DNA of 64,000 nucleotides from Rhizobacter sp. OV335 (GCF_900142965.1 NZ_FRCQ01000031.1:1-64000), one strand, 5' to 3'. Shown: positions 28,044 to 37,218, counted from the first letter of the stretch. Program-made: numbers and translations. Notes: generated from the sequence alone by a model not told the origin.

Positions 28044-29036
28044 GTGAAGAAACCTCTGCAAGTGTTGCTGGCCGCGCTGGTGTGCGCGGCTTTCGCCCCC
28101 GGCGCGATGGCCGCCGACAAGATCGCGCTGGTCGTCAAGAGCCTGGGCAACGGCTTCTTCGATGCCGCCAACCAGGGCGCGCAGGAAGCGGCCAAGGAGC
28201 TGAAGGACGTCGAGATCATCTACACCGGCCCGGCCAAGGCCACGGCCGAAGGGCAGATCGAGATCATCAACTCGCTGATCGCGCAGAACGTGAAGGCGAT
28301 CGTGATCTCGGCCAACGACCCCGACGCGCTGGTGCCGGCGCTGAAGAAGGCGATGGCGCGCGGCATCAAGGTGGTGTCGTTCGATTCCGGCGTGCGCAAG
28401 GATGGCCGGCTGATGCACCTGAACCCGTCGTCGAACGCGCTGATCGGCGAGAAGCTCGTCAAGATGACGCAGGACGCGATCGGCGCCAGCGGCGAGATCG
28501 CGGTGCTGTCGGCGACCGCGCAGGCGACCAACCAGAACATCTGGATCGACGAGATGAAGAAGGTGCTCGCGAAGCCGCCGTACACCGGGCTGAAGCTGGT
28601 CAGCGTCGTCTACGGCGACGACCAGACCGACAAGAGCTACCGCGAGGCGCAAGGCCTGTTCAAGAGCTACCCGAACCTGAAGGCGATCGTCGCGCCGACC
28701 ACCGTCGGCGTCGCGGCCGCGGCCAAGGCGGTGCAGGACGAGAAGAAGGTCGGCACGCTGTTCGTCACCGGGCTCGGGCTGCCGTCGGAGATGGCCGGCC
28801 ATGTGAAGAGCGGCGCGGTGAAGTCGTTCGCGATCTGGAACCCGATCGACCTCGGCTACTCGGCGGTGTATGCCGCGCACCAGTTCGTGCACGGCAAGGC
28901 CAAGGGCACGCCGGGCGAGAAGGTGTCGCTGGGCCGGGTCGGCACGGTGGCGCTGGACGCCAACAACGAGGCGGCGATGGCCGAACCGTTCACCTATGAC
29001 GCGGGCAACGTCGAGAAATTCGCGAAATTCTTCTGA
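28044..29036 (+). CDS. rhaS: Rhamnose ABC transporter substrate-binding protein
   Basis: A 330-residue periplasmic sugar-binding protein of the ribose/autoinducer type. Signal peptide 'MKKPLQVLLAALVCAAFAPGAMA' is followed by 'ADKIALVVKSLGNGFFDAANQGAQEAAKEL'. The Peripla_BP_4 signature 'IEIINSLIAQNVKAIVISANDPDALVPALKKAMARGIKVVSFDSG' is present. The start is a GTG with AGGAGAC 7 bases before it. The gap to rhaI is 52 bases, and the next gene is the ATPase. Name follows Rhizobium leguminosarum rhaS (not the E. coli regulator of that name). Confidence 0.93.
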   Translation: MKKPLQVLLAALVCAAFAPGAMAADKIALVVKSLGNGFFDAANQGAQEAAKELKDVEIIYTGPAKATAEGQIEIINSLIAQNVKAIVISANDPDALVPALKKAMARGIKVVSFDSGVRKDGRLMHLNPSSNALIGEKLVKMTQDAIGASGEIAVLSATAQATNQNIWIDEMKKVLAKPPYTGLKLVSVVYGDDQTDKSYREAQGLFKSYPNLKAIVAPTTVGVAAAAKAVQDEKKVGTLFVTGLGLPSEMAGHVKSGAVKSFAIWNPIDLGYSAVYAAHQFVHGKAKGTPGEKVSLGRVGTVALDANNEAAMAEPFTYDAGNVEKFAKFF

Positions 29037-29044
29037 ACCGTCCG

Positions 29045-30580
29045 ATGAGTGAACCCCTGCTGCGCCTGCGCGGCATCCACAAACGCTACGGGGCGACGCA
29101 CGCATTGCGCGGCGTCGACCTCGAGCTGCAGCGCGGCGAGGTGCTCGCGCTGGTCGGCGAGAACGGCGCCGGCAAGTCGACGCTCGTGAAGATCCTGACC
29201 GGCGTGGTGCAGCCGGACGAGGGCACGATCGAGCTCGACGGCCGGCCGCTGCGTTTCGCGCATGCACAGGCCTCGCAGGCTGCCGGCATCGTCGCCGTCC
29301 ACCAGGAGACGGTGATGTTCGACGAGCTGTCGGTGGCCGAGAACATCTTCATCGGCCGGCACCTGCAGCGCGGGCCGTTCATCGACTGGCCCGCGATGCA
29401 CGCGCAGGCCGCGCAGGTGCTCGCGAAGATCGGCGCGCGTTTTGCGCCCGGTGCGCTCGTCAAGGACCTGAGCCTGGCCGAGCGGCACCTGGTGGAGATC
29501 GCGCGAGCGCTGTCGCAGCGGGCTTCGGTCGTGATCCTCGACGAGCCGACGGCCGCCCTGTCGCAGCAGGAGATCCGCGACTTCTACGGCCTGGTGCGCA
29601 CGCTGCGCGAGCAGGGCGTCGGCGTGATCTTCATCACCCACAAGTTCGACGAGATCTTCGCGGTGGCCGACCGCTACCTGGTGCTGCGCGACGGCGCGTC
29701 GGTGGGCTGTGGCCCGATCGCGCAGGCCGAGGAGCGCGAGCTGGTGAAGCTGATGGCCGGCCGCGCGATCGAGCAGATCTACCCGGCCCCGGCTGCGCCG
29801 CCCGGCGAGGTGGTGCTGCGGGTGCGCGGGCTGTCGCACCCGAGCGAGTTCGACGGGCTGTCGTTCGAGCTGCGGCGCGGCGAGATCCTCGGCTTCTACG
29901 GGCTGGTCGGTTCGGGCCGCAGCGAGGCGATGCTCGCGCTGATGGGCCTGAATGCCGAGGCGCGCGGCGAGTTCGAGATCGACGGCAAGCGTTTCAAGCC
30001 GAGCCGGGCCGGCGACGCGATCGCGGCCGGCATCGCGTATGTGCCCGAAGAGCGGCAACGCCAGGGCGGCATCCTGAGCTTCTCGGTGCAGCACAACATC
30101 AGCCTCGCCGGGCTGTCGCGCTTTGCGCGCGGGCCGTGGCTGTCGGCGTTGCGCGAATCGGCGCTGTGCGGCCGCATGATCGAGCGGCTGCAGATCAAGA
30201 CCGGTTCGCCGCACACGCCGATGGCCGGGCTGTCGGGCGGCAACCAGCAGAAGGTGGTGATCGCGAAGTGGCTCGGGCTGGACCCGCGCATCGTGATCCT
30301 CGACGAGCCGACCAAGGGCATCGACGTCGGCGCGAAGCAGGCGGTGTACCAGCTGATCGGCGAGATGGTCGCGCAGGGGCTGGCGGTGATCCTGGTGTCG
30401 TCCGAGCTACCGGAGGTGATGAACCTGGCGCACCGCGTGATCGTGATGCGGCGCGGCCGGCAGGTGGCGGAGTTCGCGCGTGAGGGTGCGGAAGCCGAGG
30501 CCGTCGTCGCGGCCGCGTCGGGCCTGGCCGCGCCGCCGCGGCCGCAGGCGCCGCTCGAACTGCGAGAGCTGGCGGCATGA
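29045..30580 (+). CDS. rhaT: Rhamnose ABC transporter ATP-binding protein (two nucleotide-binding domains)
   Basis: A 511-residue sugar-importer ATPase with two ABC domains. The first (about 1-245) has Walker A GENGAGKST, signature 'LSLAERHLVEIARAL' and Walker B VILDEPTAAL. The second (about 255-495) has the degenerate P-loop GLVGSGRSE, signature LSGGNQQKVVIAKWL and Walker B VILDEPTKGID. This is the RbsA/MglA arrangement. It overlaps rhaP by ATGA. Name follows R. leguminosarum rhaT, not the E. coli rhamnose-proton symporter. Confidence 0.94.
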   Translation: MSEPLLRLRGIHKRYGATHALRGVDLELQRGEVLALVGENGAGKSTLVKILTGVVQPDEGTIELDGRPLRFAHAQASQAAGIVAVHQETVMFDELSVAENIFIGRHLQRGPFIDWPAMHAQAAQVLAKIGARFAPGALVKDLSLAERHLVEIARALSQRASVVILDEPTAALSQQEIRDFYGLVRTLREQGVGVIFITHKFDEIFAVADRYLVLRDGASVGCGPIAQAEERELVKLMAGRAIEQIYPAPAAPPGEVVLRVRGLSHPSEFDGLSFELRRGEILGFYGLVGSGRSEAMLALMGLNAEARGEFEIDGKRFKPSRAGDAIAAGIAYVPEERQRQGGILSFSVQHNISLAGLSRFARGPWLSALRESALCGRMIERLQIKTGSPHTPMAGLSGGNQQKVVIAKWLGLDPRIVILDEPTKGIDVGAKQAVYQLIGEMVAQGLAVILVSSELPEVMNLAHRVIVMRRGRQVAEFAREGAEAEAVVAAASGLAAPPRPQAPLELRELAA

Positions 30581-31560
30581 AGGGCCTGAAGGATCGGTAC
30601 CGCGAGATCGCGCTGCTGGCGATCATCGTCGCGATCGCGCTGGCGGTCGGTGCGCGCGCGCCGGTGTTCCTGACCTGGCACAACGCGCTCGACATCGCGA
30701 ACGATTCGGCGATCCTCGCGATCCTGGTGATGGGGCAGATGCTGGTGCTGCTGACGCGCGGCGTCGACCTGTCGGCCGCGTCCAACCTGGCGCTGACCGG
30801 CATGCTGTGCGCGCTGGCCGGGCGCGCGCTGCCGCAGCTCGGGGTGGTGCCGCTGGTGCTGCTGGCGATCGCGATCGGCACGCTGCTCGGCCTCGTCAAC
30901 GGCTGGCTGATCACCTTCTTCGAGCTGCCGCCGATCGTCGTGACGCTGGGTACCTTGTCGGCCTACCGCGGCGCGATCTTCGTCGCGAGCCAGGGCGCGT
31001 GGATCTCCGACCACCAGATCCATCCGGTGATCAAGGGCCTGCCGCGCGAGCAATGGCTCGGCCTGCCGGCGCTGGTGTGGATCGCCGCGGCGGTGGTGCT
31101 GGCGATGGCGGTGTTCCTGCGCTGGCGCCGCGAGGGGCGCGAGCTGTATGCGCTCGGCGGCAACCCGACCGCAGCGGCGTATGTCGGCATCCCGTTGCGG
31201 CGGCGATTGCTGCTGGTCTACGCGGTGTCCGGCGCGCTGGCCGGGCTGGCGGGGCTGTTGTGGGTGGGGCGTTACGCGATCGCGTTCACCGAGCTGGCGG
31301 CGGGCTATGAACTGACGGTGATCGCCGCCTGCGTGATCGGCGGCGTCAGCATCGGCGGCGGGGTCGGCAGCGTCGCGGGGGCGGTGCTCGGCGTGCTGTT
31401 CATCGGCGTCGTGAACGGGGCGTTGCCGGTGATCCAGGTGTCGCCGTTCTGGCAGCAGGCGATCGCCGGCCTGGTGATCCTGGTGTCGGTGGCGGTGAAT
31501 GCCGGCGCGCAAAGGCGCAGCGGCCGGCAGATTCTGGAACGACGGGAGGTGCCGGCATGA
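30577..31560 (+). CDS. rhaP: Rhamnose ABC transporter permease RhaP
   Basis: A 327-residue inner-membrane permease of the RbsC type with about nine hydrophobic segments. Conserved blocks include 'MGQMLVLLTRGVDLSAASNLALTGM', 'PPIVVTLGTLSAYRG', 'RRRLLLVYAVSGALAGLAGLLW' and 'GYELTVIAACVIGGVSIGGGVGSVAGAVLG'. The last is the ATPase-coupling and family signature region. The start overlaps the ATPase stop and the stop overlaps the second permease start, both as ATGA. Confidence 0.93.
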   Translation: MKGLKDRYREIALLAIIVAIALAVGARAPVFLTWHNALDIANDSAILAILVMGQMLVLLTRGVDLSAASNLALTGMLCALAGRALPQLGVVPLVLLAIAIGTLLGLVNGWLITFFELPPIVVTLGTLSAYRGAIFVASQGAWISDHQIHPVIKGLPREQWLGLPALVWIAAAVVLAMAVFLRWRREGRELYALGGNPTAAAYVGIPLRRRLLLVYAVSGALAGLAGLLWVGRYAIAFTELAAGYELTVIAACVIGGVSIGGGVGSVAGAVLGVLFIGVVNGALPVIQVSPFWQQAIAGLVILVSVAVNAGAQRRSGRQILERREVPA

Positions 31561-32522
31561 CCAAGGCTTTCGGGACGTGGGAGCGCATGCTGCTCGCGCT
31601 GCTGGTGCTGCTGCTGGCGGGCTTCGGACTCGGCATCGACGGCTTCATGTCGCCGTACGCGCTGGCCGACAGCACCTTCAACTTCAGCGAGAAGGGCTTG
31701 CTGGCGCTGGCGATGGCGCTGCTGATCATGGCCGGCGAGATCGACCTGTCGATCGCCGCGACGCTGTCGCTGTGCTCGCTGGCGATGGGCTTCGCGATGA
31801 AGGCCGGCGCGGGCTTGCCGCTGATGCTGCTGGCCGCGTTCGGCACCGGTGCGGCGGCCGGCGCGCTGAACGGCTGGCTCGTCACGGCTTACCGCTTGCC
31901 GGCTATCGTCGTCACCATCGGCAGCCTGTCGCTGTACCGCGGGATCGCGCTGGTGGTGCTGGGCGACCAGGCGATCACCGGCTACCCCGAAGCGCTGTCG
32001 GTGCTCGGCAACGGCTACCTCGGCGACCTGGTCGGCCTGCCCTGGCTGATCGTGCCGATCGAGTTCGCGATCCTGCTGTTGATGGCGGTGTTCGTGGGCG
32101 TGCTGCTGCACCGCACCGTGACCGGTCGACGGCTGGTGGCGATCGGCGCGAACCCGATCGCCTCGCGCTTCTCGGGCATCGAGGTCGACCGCCACCGCTT
32201 CGCGCTGTTCGTGTTCGCCGGGCTGATGGCGGCGTTGGCGGCGGTGCTGCTGACGGGCCGCATCGGCAGCACGCGGCCGAACATCGCGCTCGGCTGGGAG
32301 CTGGATGCCGTGACGATGGTGATCCTCGGCGGTGTCGCGATCGAGGGTGGACGCGGCAGCATCGTCGGCGTGTTGCTGGCGGCGCTGCTGCTGGGCCTGT
32401 TCACCTTCGCGCTCGGCATGGCCAACATCTCGGGCATCGTGATGGCGATGATCGTCGGCATCCTGCTGATCGTCTCGATGGTGTTGCCGCGGCTGGTGCG
32501 CGGCCCGCGGGTGCTGCTGTGA
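31557..32522 (+). CDS. rhaQ: Rhamnose ABC transporter permease RhaQ
   Basis: A 321-residue permease paralogous to RhaP. It has 'MAGEIDLSIAATLSLCSLAMGFAMK', 'LPAIVVTIGSLSLYRGIALV', and 'GWELDAVTMVILGGVAIEGGRGSIVGVLLAA'. Two different permeases with one double ATPase give the heterodimeric channel expected for this importer class. The stop overlaps the GTG start of the mutarotase gene by three bases. Confidence 0.93.
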   Translation: MTKAFGTWERMLLALLVLLLAGFGLGIDGFMSPYALADSTFNFSEKGLLALAMALLIMAGEIDLSIAATLSLCSLAMGFAMKAGAGLPLMLLAAFGTGAAAGALNGWLVTAYRLPAIVVTIGSLSLYRGIALVVLGDQAITGYPEALSVLGNGYLGDLVGLPWLIVPIEFAILLLMAVFVGVLLHRTVTGRRLVAIGANPIASRFSGIEVDRHRFALFVFAGLMAALAAVLLTGRIGSTRPNIALGWELDAVTMVILGGVAIEGGRGSIVGVLLAALLLGLFTFALGMANISGIVMAMIVGILLIVSMVLPRLVRGPRVLL

Positions 32523-32836
32523 TCGAGCAGGTCGCGTTCCGGATGCGATTGAAGCCGGGTTGCGCGGCCGAGTACAAGCGCCGGCACGATGCGTTGTGGC
32601 CGGAACTCGCGAGCCTGCTGCACGAGGCCGGCGTGCGGGACTACAGCATCTTTCTGGACGAGGAGAGCCTGGCCTTGTTCGCAGTGCTGCGTCGTCCGGT
32701 CGATCATCGGATGGATGAGTTGCCGTCGCATCCGGTGATGCAGCGGTGGTGGGCGGAGATGGCGGGGCTGATGGAGGTCGAGCCTTCGCTGGCGCCTCAG
32801 GTCGTGGCTTTGCAGCCGATGTTTCATCTCGATTGA
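32519..32836 (+). CDS. rhaU: L-rhamnose mutarotase
   Basis: A 105-residue enzyme that interconverts the alpha and beta anomers of L-rhamnose, speeding supply of the form used by the isomerase. It matches the RhaM/RhaU family: 'FRMRLKPGCAAEYKRRHDALWPEL', where the His in RRHD is the catalytic position, plus 'DYSIFLDEESLALFAVL' and the C-terminal 'MFHLD'. The start is a GTG inside the rhaQ stop region. It is followed 3 bases later by the kinase gene. Confidence 0.93.
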   Translation: MIEQVAFRMRLKPGCAAEYKRRHDALWPELASLLHEAGVRDYSIFLDEESLALFAVLRRPVDHRMDELPSHPVMQRWWAEMAGLMEVEPSLAPQVVALQPMFHLD

Positions 32837-32839
32837 CAG

Positions 32840-34126
32840 ATGAAGCAACAAGCGACCGTCGTGCTCGACATCGGCAAGACGCACGTCAAGCTGTGCGCGC
32901 TCGACGCGAGCGACCACGTCCTCGCCGTCCGGACACGCGACAACGCGAGCGTCCCAAGCCCCGCCGGCTACGCGGCCCTCGACACCTATGGCATCGAAGC
33001 CTGGCTGTGGGACAGCCTCGCGTCGCTGGCGGTGGAGTTCCACGTCGGCCGCATCATCGCCAGCACCCACGGTGCCGCCTTCGCCGCGATCGATGCGAAT
33101 GGGCTCGTGCTACCGATCGTCGACTACGAATTCGATGCCTACGACGATCAGCGAGAGGCTTACGCCGATGCCGTCGGCGACCTGCGCGAGACGCTGTCGC
33201 CGCACCTGCCGATGGGCCTGAATGCGGCGCGGCCCTGGTACTGGCTGTCCCGCAAATTCCCGAATGAGTTTGCCCGCGCGAGCACGCTGCTGCCGTACCC
33301 GCAGTACTGGGCCTGGCGCTTGAGCGGCGTCGCGGCGAGCGAGGCGAGTTCGTTGGGGTGCCACACGCACCTGTGGGCGCCGGTCGCGCGCAGCTGGTCG
33401 CGCCTCGCGCGAGCCGAAGGCTGGGATCGGCGGTTTGCGCCGCTGCGGTCTGCATGGGACGTGCTCGGTCCGGTGCGCCCCGAGTTGGCGAAAAACCTCG
33501 GCCTGCCGGTCGATTGCCGCGTGCATGCCGGCGTGCACGACAGCAATGCCTGCCTCGCGCGCCACCTGCGGCGCTCGCCCGCGATGACGCTGGTGACCTC
33601 GGGCACCTGGACCGTGGTGATGGCCTGCGGCGGGCAGGTCGATCGCCTGGACCTGTCGGCCGACATGCTGGCCAATGTCTCGGTCGCGCAGGACCTGGTG
33701 CCGACGGCGCGTTTCATGGGCGGGCGGGACCATGCGGCGCTGTGTGCCGGCGCCGACCCCGATGCGGCCGACCTTGCGTGCCTGCCGGCGCTGGCCGAGG
33801 CCGGCATCCAGGCCGTGCCGTCGGCCGATGGCGGCGGGCCGCGCATCGTCCGCCACGGCGACGACATCACCGCGCAGGCTGCGCAGCGGCTCACGCCGTC
33901 GCAGCGTGCAACCCTCGCTGCCTGGTACTGCGCCACGATGACCGCCGAGCGCGTGCGGGCCCTGTCCGGCCCGTCGCCGGTCGTCATCGAAGGACCGCTC
34001 GCCTGCAATGCCGCCTACCTCGCGCTGCTCGCGCAATCGCTGCCCGGCCACCGCTGCGAGGTCGGCGATGCCGCGATCGATGGCACGGTGCTGGGTGCAC
34101 TGGCGTTAACCCGTTGGAACGATTGA
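32840..34126 (+). CDS. rhaK: Rhamnulokinase-like FGGY sugar kinase (RhaK)
   Basis: A 428-residue FGGY-family kinase that would phosphorylate L-rhamnulose. The N-terminal ATPase motif is 'TVVLDIGKTHVKLCALD'. The catalytic-Asp segment 'HAGVHDSNACLARHL' and the phosphate-2 motif 'TLVTSGTWTVVM' are present. It is shorter than E. coli RhaB (489) and resembles rhizobial RhaK, which is known in R. leguminosarum to be needed for transport as well as phosphorylation. It is the last gene of the operon. The complete set here is rhaD-I-S-T-P-Q-U-K. Confidence 0.9.
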   Translation: MKQQATVVLDIGKTHVKLCALDASDHVLAVRTRDNASVPSPAGYAALDTYGIEAWLWDSLASLAVEFHVGRIIASTHGAAFAAIDANGLVLPIVDYEFDAYDDQREAYADAVGDLRETLSPHLPMGLNAARPWYWLSRKFPNEFARASTLLPYPQYWAWRLSGVAASEASSLGCHTHLWAPVARSWSRLARAEGWDRRFAPLRSAWDVLGPVRPELAKNLGLPVDCRVHAGVHDSNACLARHLRRSPAMTLVTSGTWTVVMACGGQVDRLDLSADMLANVSVAQDLVPTARFMGGRDHAALCAGADPDAADLACLPALAEAGIQAVPSADGGGPRIVRHGDDITAQAAQRLTPSQRATLAAWYCATMTAERVRALSGPSPVVIEGPLACNAAYLALLAQSLPGHRCEVGDAAIDGTVLGALALTRWND

Positions 34127-34177
34127 ACCCCTGACATTGCGCGGCCAGGGTCCGCGGGGCTGCTAACCTCTCGCCCC

Positions 34178-35284
34178 GTGCGGACCGTCCTCGTTTCCCT
34201 TGCCGACCGTGTTTTCGGCACCGAACCCAAGCAGCGCTTGCGGCTCGTGCAATGCGGCGTCGCGATGCTGCTGGTGCTCGGCAGCGTGCTCAACATGCAG
34301 TACCTCGTGCTCGCCGGCCTCGCACCCGCCTGGCCGGTTGCGCTGTGGAGCGTGGTGCTCGCCGGCGGCTTCGCGGTCTTCTTCGGCGTGATCCGCAGCG
34401 GCCTGAACCTGAAGCTGCCCGATCCGGCGCTGACGCAGTCGCAGATGGTGTTCGCGATCGTGTGCGGCGCCGGCGGCTACGCGCTGGCCGGTGCGGGCCG
34501 CGGCGGGGCGTTTCCCATCCTGATGGTGATCTTCATGTTCAGCATGTACGCGTTGCCGCCGGCCCAGGTGATGCGCATCGCGCTGTTCGCGGTCGCGCTG
34601 TTCGGCGCGACGATGGCCGCGATGGCCTGGCACGACCCGGCCACCTACGAGCCGGCCGTCGAATGGGGGCACTTCATCATGATCGCGATCATGGTGCCGG
34701 CGATCGCCGTGCTGGCCGGGCAGCTCAGCCGCCTGCGCGAACGCATGCGGCGGCAGAAGAAGGAGTTGTCGACGGCGCTCGCGCGCATCCAGGACCTGGC
34801 CACCCGCGACGAGATGACCGGGCTGATCAACCGCCGCCACATGCAGGAGCTGATGGAGCAGGAACGCCAGCGCGGCGTGCGCTCCGGCTACACCTTCTGC
34901 CTCGCGATGATCGACCTCGACGGCTTTCGCAAGATCAACGACCAGCAAGGCCATGAGTTCGGCGACCGGTTGCTGAAGCGCTTCGCCCGCGAGGCGCTGA
35001 ACGTGATCCGCATTTCCGACCTGCTCGGGCGCTGGCAGGGCGAGCAGTTCCTGCTGCTGCTGTCGGACACCCGGGCCTCGCTCGCGCGGCTCGGGCTCGA
35101 GCGGCTGCGCGAACGCATCTTCGCGATGCAGATCGATGCGCAAGGGCCGCCGATCCACGTCAGCTTCTCGGCCGGCGTCACCGAGCACCGGGCCGGTGAA
35201 TCGGTGGCGGACACCATCGCGCGGGCCGACCAGGCCTTGCGTGCGGCCAAGGGAGCGGGACGCAACCGCGTGGTGCTCGCATGA
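34178..35284 (+). CDS. Membrane GGDEF-domain protein with degenerate active site
   Basis: A 368-residue protein with six hydrophobic segments in residues 20-185, a short coiled stretch (185-210), and a GGDEF domain (about 210-365). 'RDEMTGLINRRHMQELMEQE', 'MIDLDGFRKINDQQGHEFGDRLLKRFA' and 'VSFSAGVTEHRAGESVADTIARADQALRAAKGAGRNRV' mark the domain. The signature loop reads QGEQF (287-291) in place of GGDEF/GGEEF, changing the first Gly and the catalytic second acidic residue. It is probably not an active diguanylate cyclase and may be a GTP or c-di-GMP sensor. The start is a GTG. It overlaps the next gene as ATGA. Confidence 0.88.
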   Translation: MRTVLVSLADRVFGTEPKQRLRLVQCGVAMLLVLGSVLNMQYLVLAGLAPAWPVALWSVVLAGGFAVFFGVIRSGLNLKLPDPALTQSQMVFAIVCGAGGYALAGAGRGGAFPILMVIFMFSMYALPPAQVMRIALFAVALFGATMAAMAWHDPATYEPAVEWGHFIMIAIMVPAIAVLAGQLSRLRERMRRQKKELSTALARIQDLATRDEMTGLINRRHMQELMEQERQRGVRSGYTFCLAMIDLDGFRKINDQQGHEFGDRLLKRFAREALNVIRISDLLGRWQGEQFLLLLSDTRASLARLGLERLRERIFAMQIDAQGPPIHVSFSAGVTEHRAGESVADTIARADQALRAAKGAGRNRVVLA

Positions 35285-36162
35285 GTGCGCCGTTGCCCGC
35301 GCGGCACTTCTTCCTCGCGGTGCTGGTCGTGGCCGTGTGGGGCACCAACTTCGTCGTCATCAAGCTCGGGCTCGCGCACCTGCCGCCGCTGCTGTTCGCC
35401 GCGCTGCGCTTCACGTTCGCCTTGCTGCCGGCGGTGTTCTTCCTGCCACGCCCGGCCGTGCCGTGGCACAACCTGGCGGCGTATGGATTGCTGATCGGCG
35501 TCGGCCAGTTCGGCGTGCTGTACCTCGCGATGCGCGGGCACATCACGCCGGGGCTCGCGTCGCTGGTCGTGCAGACGCAGGTGTTTTTCACGATCGGCCT
35601 CGCGATGCGCGGCAGCGGCGAAGTGGTGCGGCCGTTCCAGTGGGTCGCGCTGGGGCTGGCCGTGGCCGGCATCGTCGTGATCGGTTCGCACACCGGCGGC
35701 GACACCACGGTGGCCGGCGTGCTGATGGTGCTGTTCGCCGCGCTGTCGTGGGCCGGCGGCAACATCGTCAGCCGCGCCGCGGGCCGCGTGAACATGCTGG
35801 CCTACGTGGTGTGGACCAGCGCGTTCGCGGTGCCGCCGCTGTTCCTGCTGTCGTGGTGGTTCGAAGGCGGCGCGGCGATCGAGACCGGCCTGCGCCAGGC
35901 CGATGCGGTGACCTGGGCCTCGGTGCTGTGGCAGTCGGTCGGCAACACGCTGTTCGGCTACGCGGCCTGGGGCTGGCTGCTGGCGCGCCACCCGGCCGCG
36001 ACCATCACGCCGATGGCACTGCTGGTGCCGGTGTTCGGCATGGCCGCGTCGTCGTGGTGGCTCGGTGAATCGCTGCCGGCGTGGAAGCTGGTTGCCGCCG
36101 GCTTGGTGATGGCGGGCTTGGCGCTGAACCTGCTGTGGCCGCGCCTGCGGCGCGCCGGATGA
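35281..36162 (+). CDS. EamA/DMT-family transporter
   Basis: A 293-residue inner-membrane protein with ten predicted helices in two five-helix EamA repeats ('FFLAVLVVAVWGTNFVVIKLGL...LLFAALRF' and 'GVLMVLFAALSWAGGNIVSRAAG'). The family includes exporters of amino acids and other metabolites; the RhaT/YdcZ-type details are absent. The substrate cannot be told. It starts inside the stop of the degenerate GGDEF gene, so both are made from one message. Confidence 0.9.
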   Translation: MSAPLPARHFFLAVLVVAVWGTNFVVIKLGLAHLPPLLFAALRFTFALLPAVFFLPRPAVPWHNLAAYGLLIGVGQFGVLYLAMRGHITPGLASLVVQTQVFFTIGLAMRGSGEVVRPFQWVALGLAVAGIVVIGSHTGGDTTVAGVLMVLFAALSWAGGNIVSRAAGRVNMLAYVVWTSAFAVPPLFLLSWWFEGGAAIETGLRQADAVTWASVLWQSVGNTLFGYAAWGWLLARHPAATITPMALLVPVFGMAASSWWLGESLPAWKLVAAGLVMAGLALNLLWPRLRRAG

Positions 36163-36199
36163 ACTGCAGGCGCGGTGGGCCTCAACGCTTTTGGCAACG

Positions 36200-36219
36200 G
36201 CCCGCCCGGCCATGCGGGC
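36200..36219 (+). terminator. Stem-loop after the EamA gene
   Basis: GCCCGC (36200-36205) pairs with GCGGGC (36214-36219) around an 8-base loop, 38 bases after the EamA stop. No U tract follows. A TAGAAT hexamer at 36249-36254 lies between this hairpin and the DUF3800 gene end but has no gene to serve on the plus strand. Confidence 0.35.
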
Positions 36220-36306
36220 TGGGCTTGTCCACCGGCGCCGCGCCAACGTAGAATCGCGCCCAAGTGGACTGGGAGTTCCCGGTCGGCGTCGCGGCCTCGG
36301 TGAGTT

Positions 36307-37182
36307 TCATCGGGGCCTTTCGCTTTCCGGGGTCGGGAAAATCTTCAACCCCCAGTTCTCAAAGCCTTCGCCGACGTTCTGGCGCCCTCCGCTGCAGAAG
36401 AACTTGCGCTTGAGCACGTCGAAGGCGCGATTCTCCTGACCGGGGCGCCGCACGTGCAGCCCAACGGGGCGGGCCACCAGATCAGCCAACTGCAAGCCTG
36501 GCGAGTCCACCTTCTTGTCGGCAAAGATGATGTCGAACGGCAAGAGCTTACCCAGGCGATTCGCACCATCGCAGATGCGGCGAAATTCGAGTTCCAGTTC
36601 GTTGTCTTCTTTCTTGCCGCGGCACTCGACGACCACATGGGTCAAGGCGCCATCCTGGTTTTTCTCCTGAAGCAACTCGTAGAGTGATTCCAGGCAAAAG
36701 CCGAGCGCCAGGTGGTACGGGTTCTTGTCCACTTCTCCGCGGTCGCGCAACGCAGCCTTGTCGATCACGCAACTGACCAGGATGAAGTTGCTGGCATCGA
36801 TGATGTCGCTCAACTCGCTCTGGAATTGCTGCTTGTGCTGGCGGTTCGTGAAGCGGAAGCTGCCTTTTTCCTTGCGGATCTCGTGCTCGTGCAGCACGAC
36901 GACATCGTGGCCGAAGTGATTGAATTTGAACTTGTGCAGCGCGGGCACCACCTTCTCGCTGTAGTGCCGCTTGTAGAACACGCAGAAGGCCAACACGAAG
37001 ACCGGGTAGTGGGCATCCAGCGTCTGCATGCCGTGGTCGCCGCTTTTCGTCGACGTAGACCACGAAGTTGCTGAATTTGCCCTGCGGAGTGGTGGCACCG
37101 CCGTCCGGATCGGTCGTTCCACGGCCTTCGTCATCAAAGAGCGAGAACTGTTGTGACGGATCGGCCGTGTCCATGTTCATGG
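36307..37182 (-). pseudogene. DUF3800 protein, frameshifted
   Basis: The reading starts at an ATG (37180-37182) with MNMDTADPSQQFSLFDD and reaches 'KFSNFVVYVDE', the conserved N-terminal acid-bearing strand of DUF3800 proteins. Within the next codon the frame breaks. The family-expected continuation 'SGDHGMQTLDAHYPVFVLAFCVF' is in the neighbouring frame, running to 36307. One extra base in the TTTT run at 37044-37047 (AAAA on the coding strand) explains the break. The rest is intact, including the C-terminal 'FADKKVDSPGLQLADLVARPVG'. DUF3800 proteins have an RNase H-like fold and are common in mobile and defence-linked regions. The gene is clearly lower in GC than its neighbours. It may be a real pseudogene or a sequencing error. 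Confidence 0.8.
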
Positions 37183-37218
37183 ACGGGCAATGTAGCAGCG
37201 GGGGCAGGCCCTGCCGGC

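Noticed and set aside
36191-36439. 82-codon plus-strand frame after the EamA gene
   Set aside because: It runs antisense into the end of the DUF3800 gene and has no family features.
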